Shown one piece after another: positions 37,814 through 46,554 of a DNA stretch of 64,000 bases (within the stretch, counting starts at the first letter, position 1; the number at the start of each line of letters is the position of its first letter). The DNA is from VXYL01 sp965199875 (GTDB taxonomy: Bacteria > Pseudomonadota > Gammaproteobacteria > Pseudomonadales > Azotimanducaceae): the NCBI GenBank assembly GCA_965199875.1, contig OZ241346.1:1798001-1862000 (forward strand), given 5' to 3'. The translations under genes and the position numbers were made by a program. The notes beneath the pieces are model-generated. The model did no database searches, was not told the DNA's origin, and saw only the letters and a list, made by a program, of their open reading frames with translations.

Positions 37814-38110
37814 ATGCGCTACGAAAGCAATCCGAAGCACAGCGATCCGTGGCAGCGTGGCCGTCGCGGCGCTCGCTGCCCTAGCGACATCGACGTTGAG
37901 CGGGCGCAACAACTGCTGTCGTCGAGCGAGATCTCCGGAAACAAGCGCTATGCGGTGTTCGAAGGCCGGGCGTTCTGCGCACAGCAGCACGCCTGCGATC
38001 TTTGGCATGGCTACCCGATCGGCTGGGCAGCCGTTCCGGTGGATATCCGCAAACAGTGGCTGGATGCGGGCTGCGTGCGCCGACGCGACGTCCAGCGCAA
38101 CTGGGATTGA
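37814..38110 (+). CDS. Small partner protein of the ImmA/IrrE gene
   Basis: 98 residues from ATG 37814 (MRYESNPKHSDPWQRGRRGA ...) with SGNKRYAVFEGRAFCAQQHA, then WHGYPIGWAAVPVDIRKQWL. It ends 9 bp before the peptidase gene. No known fold is obvious. As the first gene of a two-gene unit it may be the toxin or the target of the peptidase (inference). Part of its sequence is repeated at 39715-39735. Confidence 0.6.
   Translation: MRYESNPKHSDPWQRGRRGARCPSDIDVERAQQLLSSSEISGNKRYAVFEGRAFCAQQHACDLWHGYPIGWAAVPVDIRKQWLDAGCVRRRDVQRNWD
37958..37978 (+). repeat. 21-bp direct repeat, left copy
   Basis: TTCGAAGGCCGGGCGTTCTG followed by C, identical to 39715-39735. This copy is inside the small gene at 37814; the other lies just after the peptidase gene. 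The intervening 1.7 kb may have been duplicated or moved by recombination. Confidence 0.55.
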
Positions 38111-38119
38111 CGTTCAACA

Positions 38120-39673
38120 ATGACCGTCCAGTGGGAGAGGCTCGCCGGCGACACCAGCCGGTTCGCGATTCGGCTCGCTTTCGCGCCCGACCCCGACGAC
38201 GGACGTGCCACTGCACCGGAAGTGAGCCCCTCCTGGGGCAGCTTCCAGCTCTGGGTGGACGGCCGGAATCTCTGCGCCCACAGCGAAGAGGGCGAGCGCA
38301 TCGAATCCGTCCACTGGTACCTGCTGCCGCTCATGGAGTGGTTGGCTCGGAACTGGAACCCCTTGCTTCACGAAGAACGACTGCCCGTGAACGAGGGCGG
38401 CAACGCATGGGCATCCCTGCGCAGCACCCGGTTCCCCCCTGCGGCACTGGCGAGAAATGTCGACGGGGAAGCCGCGTGGGAGGAGCGATGGCATGGCTGG
38501 TGGAGTCGACACGCCTTGCGGGCGGCCGCCGACGGAGGTTTGTTTCCAGATGTCGTCTTGCGCCGTTACCGCAATGCCGTGGAGATCTCGTGGGGCGATG
38601 TTCGGAGCGCCGGCACGCCAGCGGGGTTCGACTTCCTGGAGTGCAGCCAGCGTGCGGTCCATCTACCGCCGGCGGAGGTGGCGGCACCTTTGCACGAGGC
38701 GCTCGTGGGGGCCTGCGATCACCTTGTCGGTCGAGCGGAGTCAGAGCGGGTCGGCGACCTCCGGCGCACGCTGGCGGCCCTGCCTCGCGCCGGTCAGCGC
38801 CAGAAGCGGCTGGGCTGGATGGCCGGCCTAGGGACCGACGAGAACGCCATCCAGCAGCGCTTCACGCGAACCAAAAGATGGTTGTCGAACGTAAACGGCG
38901 CCAAGCCACTCCTGCAAGCGCGTTTCGATCGACTCGTGGTCGAGGGTAGCTGCGAAGCCGCGCTGATGTTCGGTTGCGTAGCGCCAGACATCCGTCGCGA
39001 GGATGTCGTTCGCTTGGCGGAGATCATGGTCCAAGCTCAACAAGACCGGGTCGAAGGAAATCCGGAGTTGCAGCAGCGTCAGCAGATTGTGCCTATTGAC
39101 GAATCCGACGCTCTCCCGTGGGAGCAGGGCTACCAGTTGGCCGAGGACTTCATCGAGAAATTCTTCGATCCGTCGCCTTCGGGAATCCCTACACCGGTGG
39201 ATGTCCACCGCATCATGGCGGATCTGGGTGTGGAAGTGGTGAAGGTGCAGCTAAGCGACGAGACCATCCGCGCCGTCGCCATTGCCGGCCCTCGGCACCG
39301 CCCATGCGTCGCCTGGAACTCGGCCTGCGAACGGAACGCGAACGAAAGGGGCCACCGCTTCACCTTGGCCCACGAACTCTGCCACCTGCTGTTCGATGCC
39401 GATGCCGGGCAGAGCCTGGCGCTCGCCAGCGGGCCTTGGGCGCCCGTCGACGTGGAGCGACGGGCCAACGCTTTCGCCGCGATGCTGCTCATGCCAACCG
39501 AGGCTGTTCAATCCGCGATTGCCGAGTTGGCGGAGCCCTTGTGCAGCAGGCAAGCCGTTGCCCGAGTCGCCAACCAGTTCAACACCGGCTTCGACGCAAC
39601 CTTGCGGCACTTGGCAAACCTTGGGTTCATCGACGAATACACGCAGCAGCATATTCTCGCGCCATCGGGCTGA
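38120..39673 (+). CDS. ImmA/IrrE-family metallopeptidase with large N-terminal domain
   Basis: 517 residues. The carboxy third carries HELCH (about 417-421) in RFTLAHELCHLLFDADA, followed by RRANAFAAMLLMP that supplies the third zinc ligand. This family cleaves repressors or antitoxins. The first 300 residues (WGSFQLWVDGRNLCAHSEEG, HWYLLPLMEWLARNWNPLL) have no family I can name. It is coupled to the small gene before it. Both are flanked by a 21-bp direct repeat. Confidence 0.82.
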   Translation: MTVQWERLAGDTSRFAIRLAFAPDPDDGRATAPEVSPSWGSFQLWVDGRNLCAHSEEGERIESVHWYLLPLMEWLARNWNPLLHEERLPVNEGGNAWASLRSTRFPPAALARNVDGEAAWEERWHGWWSRHALRAAADGGLFPDVVLRRYRNAVEISWGDVRSAGTPAGFDFLECSQRAVHLPPAEVAAPLHEALVGACDHLVGRAESERVGDLRRTLAALPRAGQRQKRLGWMAGLGTDENAIQQRFTRTKRWLSNVNGAKPLLQARFDRLVVEGSCEAALMFGCVAPDIRREDVVRLAEIMVQAQQDRVEGNPELQQRQQIVPIDESDALPWEQGYQLAEDFIEKFFDPSPSGIPTPVDVHRIMADLGVEVVKVQLSDETIRAVAIAGPRHRPCVAWNSACERNANERGHRFTLAHELCHLLFDADAGQSLALASGPWAPVDVERRANAFAAMLLMPTEAVQSAIAELAEPLCSRQAVARVANQFNTGFDATLRHLANLGFIDEYTQQHILAPSG

Positions 39674-39714
39674 AGAACTGTGGCGCGTAGAGGCGCCGGA
39701 GCGCGATGCCGTGG

Positions 39715-39735
39715 TTCGAAGGCCGGGCGTTCTGC
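39715..39735 (+). repeat. 21-bp direct repeat, right copy
   Basis: Exact second copy of 37958-37978, in the non-coding gap before the thiolase gene. Confidence 0.55.
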
Positions 39736-39861
39736 AGCACACCGCGCCCAACGCGATGGAACAGGGAACCGGAAACACGAGGTTGCTTGCCCCTCGGCGG
39801 TTTGGGTTATGCTTCGCGTTCGCAAAGCAAACGAAGACTCCAAACACAGGGGGAACACCAC

Positions 39862-41052
39862 ATGGCTGCACGAGAAGTCGTAGTCGTAGACAGCGTCCGC
39901 ACCGGGTTGGCCAAGGCCCATCGCGGCAGCTTCAACCTAACGCGCTCCGATGACATGCTGGCGCATTGCATCGACGCGCTGCTCGAAAGGAATCCCGACG
40001 TCACGCCGGACGAAGTCGAAGATGTCGTCGTCGGCGCCGCGAACCACACCGGCGAGCAGGACGGCAACCTGGCGCGCCTCGCCGTCGTGCTCTCCAAGCT
40101 GCCGATCACCACGGCCGGCATGACCATCAACCGCTTCTGTTCGTCCGGGCTGCAGTCCATCGCCATCGCCTCGAACCAGATCGCCTCCGGGCAGACGGAC
40201 ATCGCCATGGCCGGCGGCGTGGACTCCATCTCCATGGGCGCCCGCCAGCAGCCCGGCAAGTCCAAGCGCAACCAGCGCCTGCTCGACGAAAAGCCGGACA
40301 TCTTCATGGCCATGGGCAACACCGCGGAAGTGGTGGCCCGGCGCTACCAGGTCACCCGCGAAATGCAGGACGAATACGCCCTGCAAAGCCAGCTGCGCTA
40401 CGCCAAGGCGCAGACCGAGGGCTGGATCGGCGAAGAGATCGTGCCCATGACCGTCACCATGAAGAAGGTGGACAAGCAGACCGGCGAGGAGAGCTTCGAG
40501 GAAGCCACCGTCGACCGCGACGAGTGCAATCGCCCCACCACCACGATCGAAGGTCTGGCTGGCTTGGCGCCGGCGTTCGAGGAAGACGGCTCGGTGACCG
40601 CCGGCAACGCCTCGCAGCTTTCCGACGGCGCGTCGATGACCCTGCTGATGAGCGCCGAACGCGCCAACCAGCTCGGCATCAAGCCGATGGGCGTCTACCG
40701 CGGCTTCACCGTCGCCGCGTGCGAGCCGGACGAAATGGGCATCGGCCCGGTGTACGCGATTCCGCGTCTGTTGGAGAACGCCGGCCTGCGCCAGGACGAC
40801 GTCGACCTGTGGGAACTGAACGAGGCGTTCGCCTCCCAGTGCGTCTACTGCCGCAACGAGCTGGACATCGACAACGAGAAGTACAACGTCAACGGCGGCA
40901 GCATCTCCATCGGCCACCCGTTCGGCATGACCGGTTCGCGCTGCACGGGCACCATCCTGCGCGAGCTGGAGCGCCGCAACAAGCGCTACGGCGTGGTGAC
41001 GATGTGCATTGGCGGCGGCCAAGGCGCTGCCGGACTGTTCGAGCGCGCCTAA
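39862..41052 (+). CDS. Acetyl-CoA acyltransferase (thiolase)
   Basis: 396 residues from ATG 39862 with AGGGGGAA upstream. The acyl-enzyme cysteine is C93 in NRFCSSGLQSIA, the histidine is in SISIGHPFGMTGSR and the second cysteine in VTMCIGGGQGAAG. Thiolases of this length join or cleave acyl-CoA chains in fatty acid or acetoacetyl-CoA metabolism. It is a single gene with a likely terminator after it. TATGCT at 39808-39813 may be a -10 box. Confidence 0.92.
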   Translation: MAAREVVVVDSVRTGLAKAHRGSFNLTRSDDMLAHCIDALLERNPDVTPDEVEDVVVGAANHTGEQDGNLARLAVVLSKLPITTAGMTINRFCSSGLQSIAIASNQIASGQTDIAMAGGVDSISMGARQQPGKSKRNQRLLDEKPDIFMAMGNTAEVVARRYQVTREMQDEYALQSQLRYAKAQTEGWIGEEIVPMTVTMKKVDKQTGEESFEEATVDRDECNRPTTTIEGLAGLAPAFEEDGSVTAGNASQLSDGASMTLLMSAERANQLGIKPMGVYRGFTVAACEPDEMGIGPVYAIPRLLENAGLRQDDVDLWELNEAFASQCVYCRNELDIDNEKYNVNGGSISIGHPFGMTGSRCTGTILRELERRNKRYGVVTMCIGGGQGAAGLFERA

Positions 41053-41074
41053 GGCGTCGCACCGTCTCGACGAA

Positions 41075-41117
41075 CAACGGGGCCACGGCTTGACGCCGCT
41101 GGCCCCGTTGCTTTGTC
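41075..41117 (+). terminator. Hairpin terminator after the thiolase gene
   Basis: CAACGGGGCCA pairs with TGGCCCCGTTG, with a smaller CGGC/GCCG stem inside. It is followed by CTTTGTC, a weak T-tract. It starts 23 bp after the stop codon. Confidence 0.65.
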
Positions 41118-41212
41118 GAACCTTTAGCCCAAGCAGTGGAAGGCGGCGCAACCAAGAGCCCGTAGCACCCGTGGCGGTCGGCAAACGCGAGTCGGGCACG
41201 GCAGACGCTGCG

Positions 41213-41938
<726 letters not shown>

Positions 41939-41953
41939 CGGACGCGGACATCC

Positions 41954-42967
41954 ATGGACATGCACCCAGAGGTGCCTGGAGAGCGCGAGCCGCCGCTCTA
42001 CTTCGCGGGGCGGCAGGAAGAACTGGACGCGTTCGACGCGAAGCTGCGGCGGCTGTGCGCCTCGGGCGACCCGTCAGGCGGCTTGCAGCTGATCGTGGGC
42101 GTGCCCGGCATCGGCAAGACGCAGCTGGCGTTGCAGTTCGCCAAGCGCATCGAGGGTTCGGTGGTGCTCGGGCGCAAGGTCGCAACGCTCAGACTGTCCC
42201 CCGAAGCCTTGGACAGCCCCGTCGACCTGTTCAAGGCGATGGCCTTCGCCTTGGACGAGCGGGCGCAAGGGGATCAGGTCGCCCAGCACCACGACCGGGT
42301 GTCCGGCGCGACGGCCGGGGTTCTCGGCGCAAGAGGGGCGCTGGCCATCGACATCGTTCGGCATACGCCCGACCTGCCCGGGCTGCTGCGCGAGTCCCTG
42401 CGGGCGGGCATGTGGCAGGACAGAACGCTGGTGCTGATGGTCGACGAACTGCAGCGAATCGGCGCCAAGGGCATGAGCGCGCTGTGCGTGCTGCACGACG
42501 GCGTGCATGGATGTCCCATCCTGCTGATGGGCTTCGGCTTGCAGCACACCGAACGAACGCTGGCGAATCCGCCGAGCGGCAACGGCATATCCCGTCTGGC
42601 GACGCCGGCCACGCTGGCCACGCTGGATCACGACGACACCGTCGATGCGTTCGTCGGCAACCTGTCGCGTCTAGGCCACGACGACATCCCGCCAGCCAGC
42701 GTGGAAGCCCTCGCTGGAGCGAGCTTCGGGTTCCCCCAGCACGTCAACGGCTACTTGGAGGGCGCTCACGACGCGCTGCTTCGTTACGGGCACCTGAGCG
42801 GGGCGTCCCTCGCCAACGCGCTGGACCACGGTGCGCAGCGGCGGGCCGTCTACTACAACAAGCGCCTCGCCGCCGGCAACAGCCACGCGCCGATGCTGGC
42901 TTTGTCGTCCGCACTGCAAGCCGTCAACGCAACTTCAATGTCCTACCCCAAGTTTACCACCCCCTAG
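41954..42967 (+). CDS. AAA ATPase, 5' part of a gene split by insertion
   Basis: 337 codons as it stands. Walker A is VGVPGIGKTQ (48-57) and Walker B LVLMVDELQRIGA (about 163). The homologous sequence stops at SMSYPK; the last residues FTTP come from inserted DNA. The missing end (GYDEARAVLESAGFDGQRLD) is found at 45013-45207, after an IS1634-type element. The intact protein would be about 400 residues. It is probably a regulatory or defence NTPase and is inactive or altered here. Confidence 0.78.
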   Translation: MDMHPEVPGEREPPLYFAGRQEELDAFDAKLRRLCASGDPSGGLQLIVGVPGIGKTQLALQFAKRIEGSVVLGRKVATLRLSPEALDSPVDLFKAMAFALDERAQGDQVAQHHDRVSGATAGVLGARGALAIDIVRHTPDLPGLLRESLRAGMWQDRTLVLMVDELQRIGAKGMSALCVLHDGVHGCPILLMGFGLQHTERTLANPPSGNGISRLATPATLATLDHDDTVDAFVGNLSRLGHDDIPPASVEALAGASFGFPQHVNGYLEGAHDALLRYGHLSGASLANALDHGAQRRAVYYNKRLAAGNSHAPMLALSSALQAVNATSMSYPKFTTP

Positions 42968-45011
42968 AAAAAGTCATTTGCAATCAACATCTTGCGTTGA
43001 CTGAAATGGGCAAGTGGCACTACAAAGTGCCGCGTTGTGGATTCTAGATCGTGGTCTTGCGCGTTCCTCCGGGCCGGGGATCGATGCCGAGGGCGTCGTA
43101 GATCTTCCGCAGGGCGGGTTCGGCGCGGGTGGCCTTGCGCACGTGCAGGGCGCGGCCGTCGGCGCAGCGGAACGTCGCGGTGACGCGCTGCTGGCCGTCG
43201 AGGATGTTGCGCAGGGTGTTCCAGCTGCCGTCGACGCCCTTCTCGCGCAGCGCGGCGCGCAGCACCTGCACGAGCTGGTAGGCGAGGACGGTGATGAACA
43301 GGTGCCCTTCGGCGCGCGCCTGCTTGTGGTGGTACACGGGGCGCAGGCCGAGTTCGGACTTCAGCGAGCGGAACACGGCCTCGACGTCGGTCAGGGTGGC
43401 GTAGGCGCGCCACAGCGTCTCCTCGTCCCAGTCGGTCTCGCTGCTGCGCAGGCAGTACACGCCCGGACAGTCGGCCATCGTGCCGGCGGCCGGGCGCCGG
43501 GTCCAGGTCACCGCCACGGCCTTCCCGCCGCTCTCGTCGGCGGCGACCTCGACGTCGTAGAGGCGCGCCGCGCCGCGGCTCTTCTCCTTGAGGCGTCCGA
43601 TGCGTTCCCGGACGTATCCGATCTCCTTGCGCGTGCGCGGGCGCGACAGCCCGGCGGAGAGGTCGTCCAGCGCCGTCTCGAAGCGCCGGGCGAAGCGTTC
43701 GGCGATGCCGCGCTCCTTCTCCTCCCGCGCCGCCGAGTGGCAGCGCAGGCGCACCTCCAGGCCGTCCTCGGACAGTTCCCGGACCAGCCGCACCGCGCCG
43801 CCGGACTTCGCCCGGATGGACACCGCCTGCGACGCGTCGAACGTCCGCTTCGACTCCCGGCTCACCACCAGATGGCGGTAGCCCTCCCGCCGCAGCCAGG
43901 CCAGCCGGTCCTCCGTCGCCACGCCGCGGTCCATCACCACCAGGGCGCCGTCCGGCGCGCCCAGCGACTGCAGCATCTCGGCCAGCGTGCCGCTCTCGGC
44001 GACGTTGCCGGCGAACACCCGCGAGCGGCGCGCGAAGCCGCTCGCGTCCAGCGCCAGCCCCAGGGTCAGCAGCGGACGGTCGCTGCGCTTCTCCTTCGAG
44101 CGCCCGCGCGCCGCCTTCGGCATCGCCGCCGCGCCGCCCTCGAAGAACGTGTTCGTCAGGTCGTACAACGTCACCGTCGGCGCCAGGCCGAACAGCCCCG
44201 AGGCACGCTCGAACAGCCGGTCCTCGATGGCGTCGCGGTGCGCCAGCAGCGCGTCCGACGCCCGGTACAGGCGCATCGACCCCATCGTCTCGAAGTCCGC
44301 GTCGAGCAGTTCCCCCAGGGCGCTGCGCTCCGCCAGCCAGCGCCGCGTCTCCCGCTCCGACGCCGGATGCGCCATGCGCCCGACGACGTTGCCCACGGCC
44401 GCCGCCAGCAGCCCCGGACCCAGCCCCAGCCCCGCCAGCAGCTCGCGCAGCCGCAGCCGGTCCATCGCCCACAGCGCCGCGTGCTCCACGCCGACCGAGC
44501 GCGGGCGCGTCAGTTCCAGCGAGTCCACGTCCACGCGCCGCAGGTCCCCCGGCGCGTCCGCCGAGGCCGGCGACGCCTCGCGGGCGGCCAGCCGCGCCGC
44601 GAGCCGCTGCGCCTCCGCCTCCACCTCCGGCGGGCAGTCCAGCGGCAGTTCCATCTGCCCGGCCAGCAGTTCCTCCACGCGCTGGCAGAGCAGCGGCCAG
44701 CGTCCGCGGGGCAGCTCGAAGTGGCGGCCGAGGTTGAGCAGCGTGCGCTGGCGCACCCTGGCGCCGTCGCGCTCGGAGCGCACCAGCCGGTGGGTGTGGT
44801 ACTCGGCGCCGTCGGTGGCGCGGGTACGGGTGCGGCGGACGAACATGGGGCGACGGTAACCCGCGCCCCGGGGGAGTTCAATGCCCCGCCCTCATTTTAT
44901 GGCACTACATCGGCCTCTTCGGAATCGCCTTCCAGCGAAATCAACGACTTGCGACGGCCAGGCTCCGGAAAACCCCCGAATTCGTCCCGAATCGCCTGTC
45001 ACGATGGTAAA
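42953..45011. mobile_element. Inserted segment splitting the ATPase gene, including an IS1634-type element
   Basis: TTTACCA (42953-42959) and TGGTAAA (45005-45011) form a short inverted repeat at the two break points. AAG stands on both outer sides (42950-42952 and 45010-45012). Inside it lies a transposase gene, flanked by the 10-bp direct repeat TGGCACTACA (43015-43024 and 44900-44909). The layout suggests one element inside another or an imperfect IS end; the true IS ends are not certain. Confidence 0.55.
43044..44846 (-). CDS. IS1634-family transposase
   Basis: 600 residues of the IS4-like DDE superfamily: a catalytic aspartate in LYDLTNTFFEGG, a second in LVVMDRGVATEDRL and the glutamate in YHHKQARAEGHLFITVLAYQ. 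Length and order match IS1634 transposases. The frame is intact, so the element could still move. It is GC-rich like the host. Confidence 0.88.
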   Translation of the reverse strand: MFVRRTRTRATDGAEYHTHRLVRSERDGARVRQRTLLNLGRHFELPRGRWPLLCQRVEELLAGQMELPLDCPPEVEAEAQRLAARLAAREASPASADAPGDLRRVDVDSLELTRPRSVGVEHAALWAMDRLRLRELLAGLGLGPGLLAAAVGNVVGRMAHPASERETRRWLAERSALGELLDADFETMGSMRLYRASDALLAHRDAIEDRLFERASGLFGLAPTVTLYDLTNTFFEGGAAAMPKAARGRSKEKRSDRPLLTLGLALDASGFARRSRVFAGNVAESGTLAEMLQSLGAPDGALVVMDRGVATEDRLAWLRREGYRHLVVSRESKRTFDASQAVSIRAKSGGAVRLVRELSEDGLEVRLRCHSAAREEKERGIAERFARRFETALDDLSAGLSRPRTRKEIGYVRERIGRLKEKSRGAARLYDVEVAADESGGKAVAVTWTRRPAAGTMADCPGVYCLRSSETDWDEETLWRAYATLTDVEAVFRSLKSELGLRPVYHHKQARAEGHLFITVLAYQLVQVLRAALREKGVDGSWNTLRNILDGQQRVTATFRCADGRALHVRKATRAEPALRKIYDALGIDPRPGGTRKTTI

Positions 45012-45207
45012 GATGGGCTACGACGAAGCCAGGGCCGTCCTGGAGTCGGCCGGCTTCGATGGCCAGCGCCTGGACACGGCCATAGAGCGAGGCGCCGTGG
45101 TGCATGACGACGACGACAACGTCTCCTTCGGCATCCTTTCGTTCCACAGCCACATGGCGGCCCTGCGCGAACGCCCTCGTGGCGGGAACTGGGATGCCTG
45201 GCGTTGA
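45004..45207 (+). pseudogene. 3' end of the split AAA ATPase gene
   Basis: Reads MVKMGYDEARAVLESAGFDG, then IERGAVVHDDDDNVSFGILS and FHSHMAALRERP. It continues the frame and sense of the ATPase ending at 42950. Genuine sequence starts at about 45013 (GYDEAR); MVKM belongs partly to the insert end. Confidence 0.68.
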
Positions 45208-45257
45208 ACGGTGACGAAGTTCTCGGTCGGCATCTTTTCTGTTTGAACGCACGGCTC

Positions 45258-45290
45258 GCACAAATTGAAGGTGGAACTTTCAATTTGTGC
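45258..45290. promoter_or_regulatory. 12-bp perfect inverted repeat before the DUF4143 gene
   Basis: GCACAAATTGAA and TTCAATTTGTGC separated by 9 bp, ending 5 bp before the first in-frame ATG and 23 bp before the ATG at 45314. AT-rich in a GC-rich setting, it looks like a repressor operator overlapping the promoter. It covers the GTG at 45287, which argues against that start. Confidence 0.6.
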
Positions 45291-45313
45291 AGACTATGGC
45301 TATGCTCGGCGGC

Positions 45314-46498
45314 ATGATCGAGCGCATCGTCAAGCCGCGTCTTCTCCAGCTGTTCCAGCAGTACCCGTTCGTCACGGTCACGGGGCCGCGGCAGTCGGGC
45401 AAGACGACTTTGTGCCGGGATGCATTCCCGCACCTGCGCTACGTCAACTTGGAGGCGCCTGACGAACGGGATTTCGCCCAGCAGGATCCGCGCGGCTTCC
45501 TTGCGGAGATCGAAAGCGGGGCGGTCATCGACGAGGTCCAAAGGGTGCCGGACTTGCTCTCCTATCTGCAGGTCTTCGCCGACGAACGTCGTGCCAACGG
45601 CTTGTTCGTACTGACCGGCAGCCAGCACTTCCAGCTTTCGGAAGCCATTGCCCAGTCTCTGGCGGGTCGAACCGCGTTGCTGCGGCTGCTGCCGTTCTCA
45701 ATGGCGGAGGTGGGTGGCACGGGCACCGAACGTCGTTTGAACGACGTCCTGCACGCCGGGTTCTATCCGCGCATCCACGACCAGGGTTTGGACCCCCAGC
45801 AAGCCCTCGGCGACTACTTCGAGACCTACGTCGAACGGGACCTCCGCTCCATAGGCCAAGTACGCAACCTCGCCGCGTTTCAACGCTTCGTGCGCATCTG
45901 CGCAGGGCGCGTTGGCAACCTGCTGAATCTGTCCGCACTGGGCGCGGATGCAGGCGTGTCGCACGCTACCGCGCAGGACTGGCTGAGCCTGTTGGAGACC
46001 AGCTACATCGCCTTTCGGATGCCGCCCTTGCACGCCAACCTCACCAAGCGGCTGGTGAAGTCGCCCAAGCTCTACTTCTACGACGTGGGACTGGCGGCCT
46101 ACCTCATCGGCGTGGAACGCCCCGAGCAGATCTCCACCCATCCGTTGCGTGGCGCTCTGTTCGAGAACGCCGTGGTGGTGGAGGCGCTGAAGCACCGCTT
46201 CAACTTGGGCAAGCGCTCGAATCTGTCCTTCTTTCGCGACAGCCGCGGCTTGGAATGCGACCTCCTGTACGGATCGGACGAGCGAATGCTCGCCATCGAA
46301 GCAAAGGCCGGCGCAACCGTCGCGTCCGACTACTTCAAGGGCGTCGGCCGGGTGGCGGCTCTGCTGCCGGGCGTGGCGGGCAAAGCTCTGGTCTACGGCG
46401 GCTCGAAACCACAGAAGCGCAGCGCCGGGGAGATCGTGCCCCTAGGCGGCCTCGACAGCCTGCTGACGGCATTCGACACCGCCAACATGTCCAGATAA
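45314..46498 (+). CDS. AAA_14 / DUF4143 ATPase
   Basis: 394 residues from ATG 45314 (MIERIVKPRLLQLFQQYPFV). The P-loop is TGPRQSGKTTL, Walker B-like AVIDEVQRVPDLL, the sensor GLFVLTGSQHFQLSE. The carboxy half is DUF4143 (YFETYVERDLRSIGQVRNLA, YFYDVGLAAYLIG, LECDLLYG), which resembles a restriction-nuclease fold. These ATPases are widespread in accessory DNA, and their role is not settled. ATGs at 45296 and 45302 are alternative starts. Confidence 0.85.
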   Translation: MIERIVKPRLLQLFQQYPFVTVTGPRQSGKTTLCRDAFPHLRYVNLEAPDERDFAQQDPRGFLAEIESGAVIDEVQRVPDLLSYLQVFADERRANGLFVLTGSQHFQLSEAIAQSLAGRTALLRLLPFSMAEVGGTGTERRLNDVLHAGFYPRIHDQGLDPQQALGDYFETYVERDLRSIGQVRNLAAFQRFVRICAGRVGNLLNLSALGADAGVSHATAQDWLSLLETSYIAFRMPPLHANLTKRLVKSPKLYFYDVGLAAYLIGVERPEQISTHPLRGALFENAVVVEALKHRFNLGKRSNLSFFRDSRGLECDLLYGSDERMLAIEAKAGATVASDYFKGVGRVAALLPGVAGKALVYGGSKPQKRSAGEIVPLGGLDSLLTAFDTANMSR

Positions 46499-46554
46499 GC
46501 AGTTCTCGAATGCGCCGACGCTGGCGTTCATCCGATTGGTACGCTACTCGTCCA

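Noticed and set aside
43014..45107. 697-codon plus-strand open frame
   Set aside because: Antisense to the IS1634-type transposase, which has full catalytic motifs.
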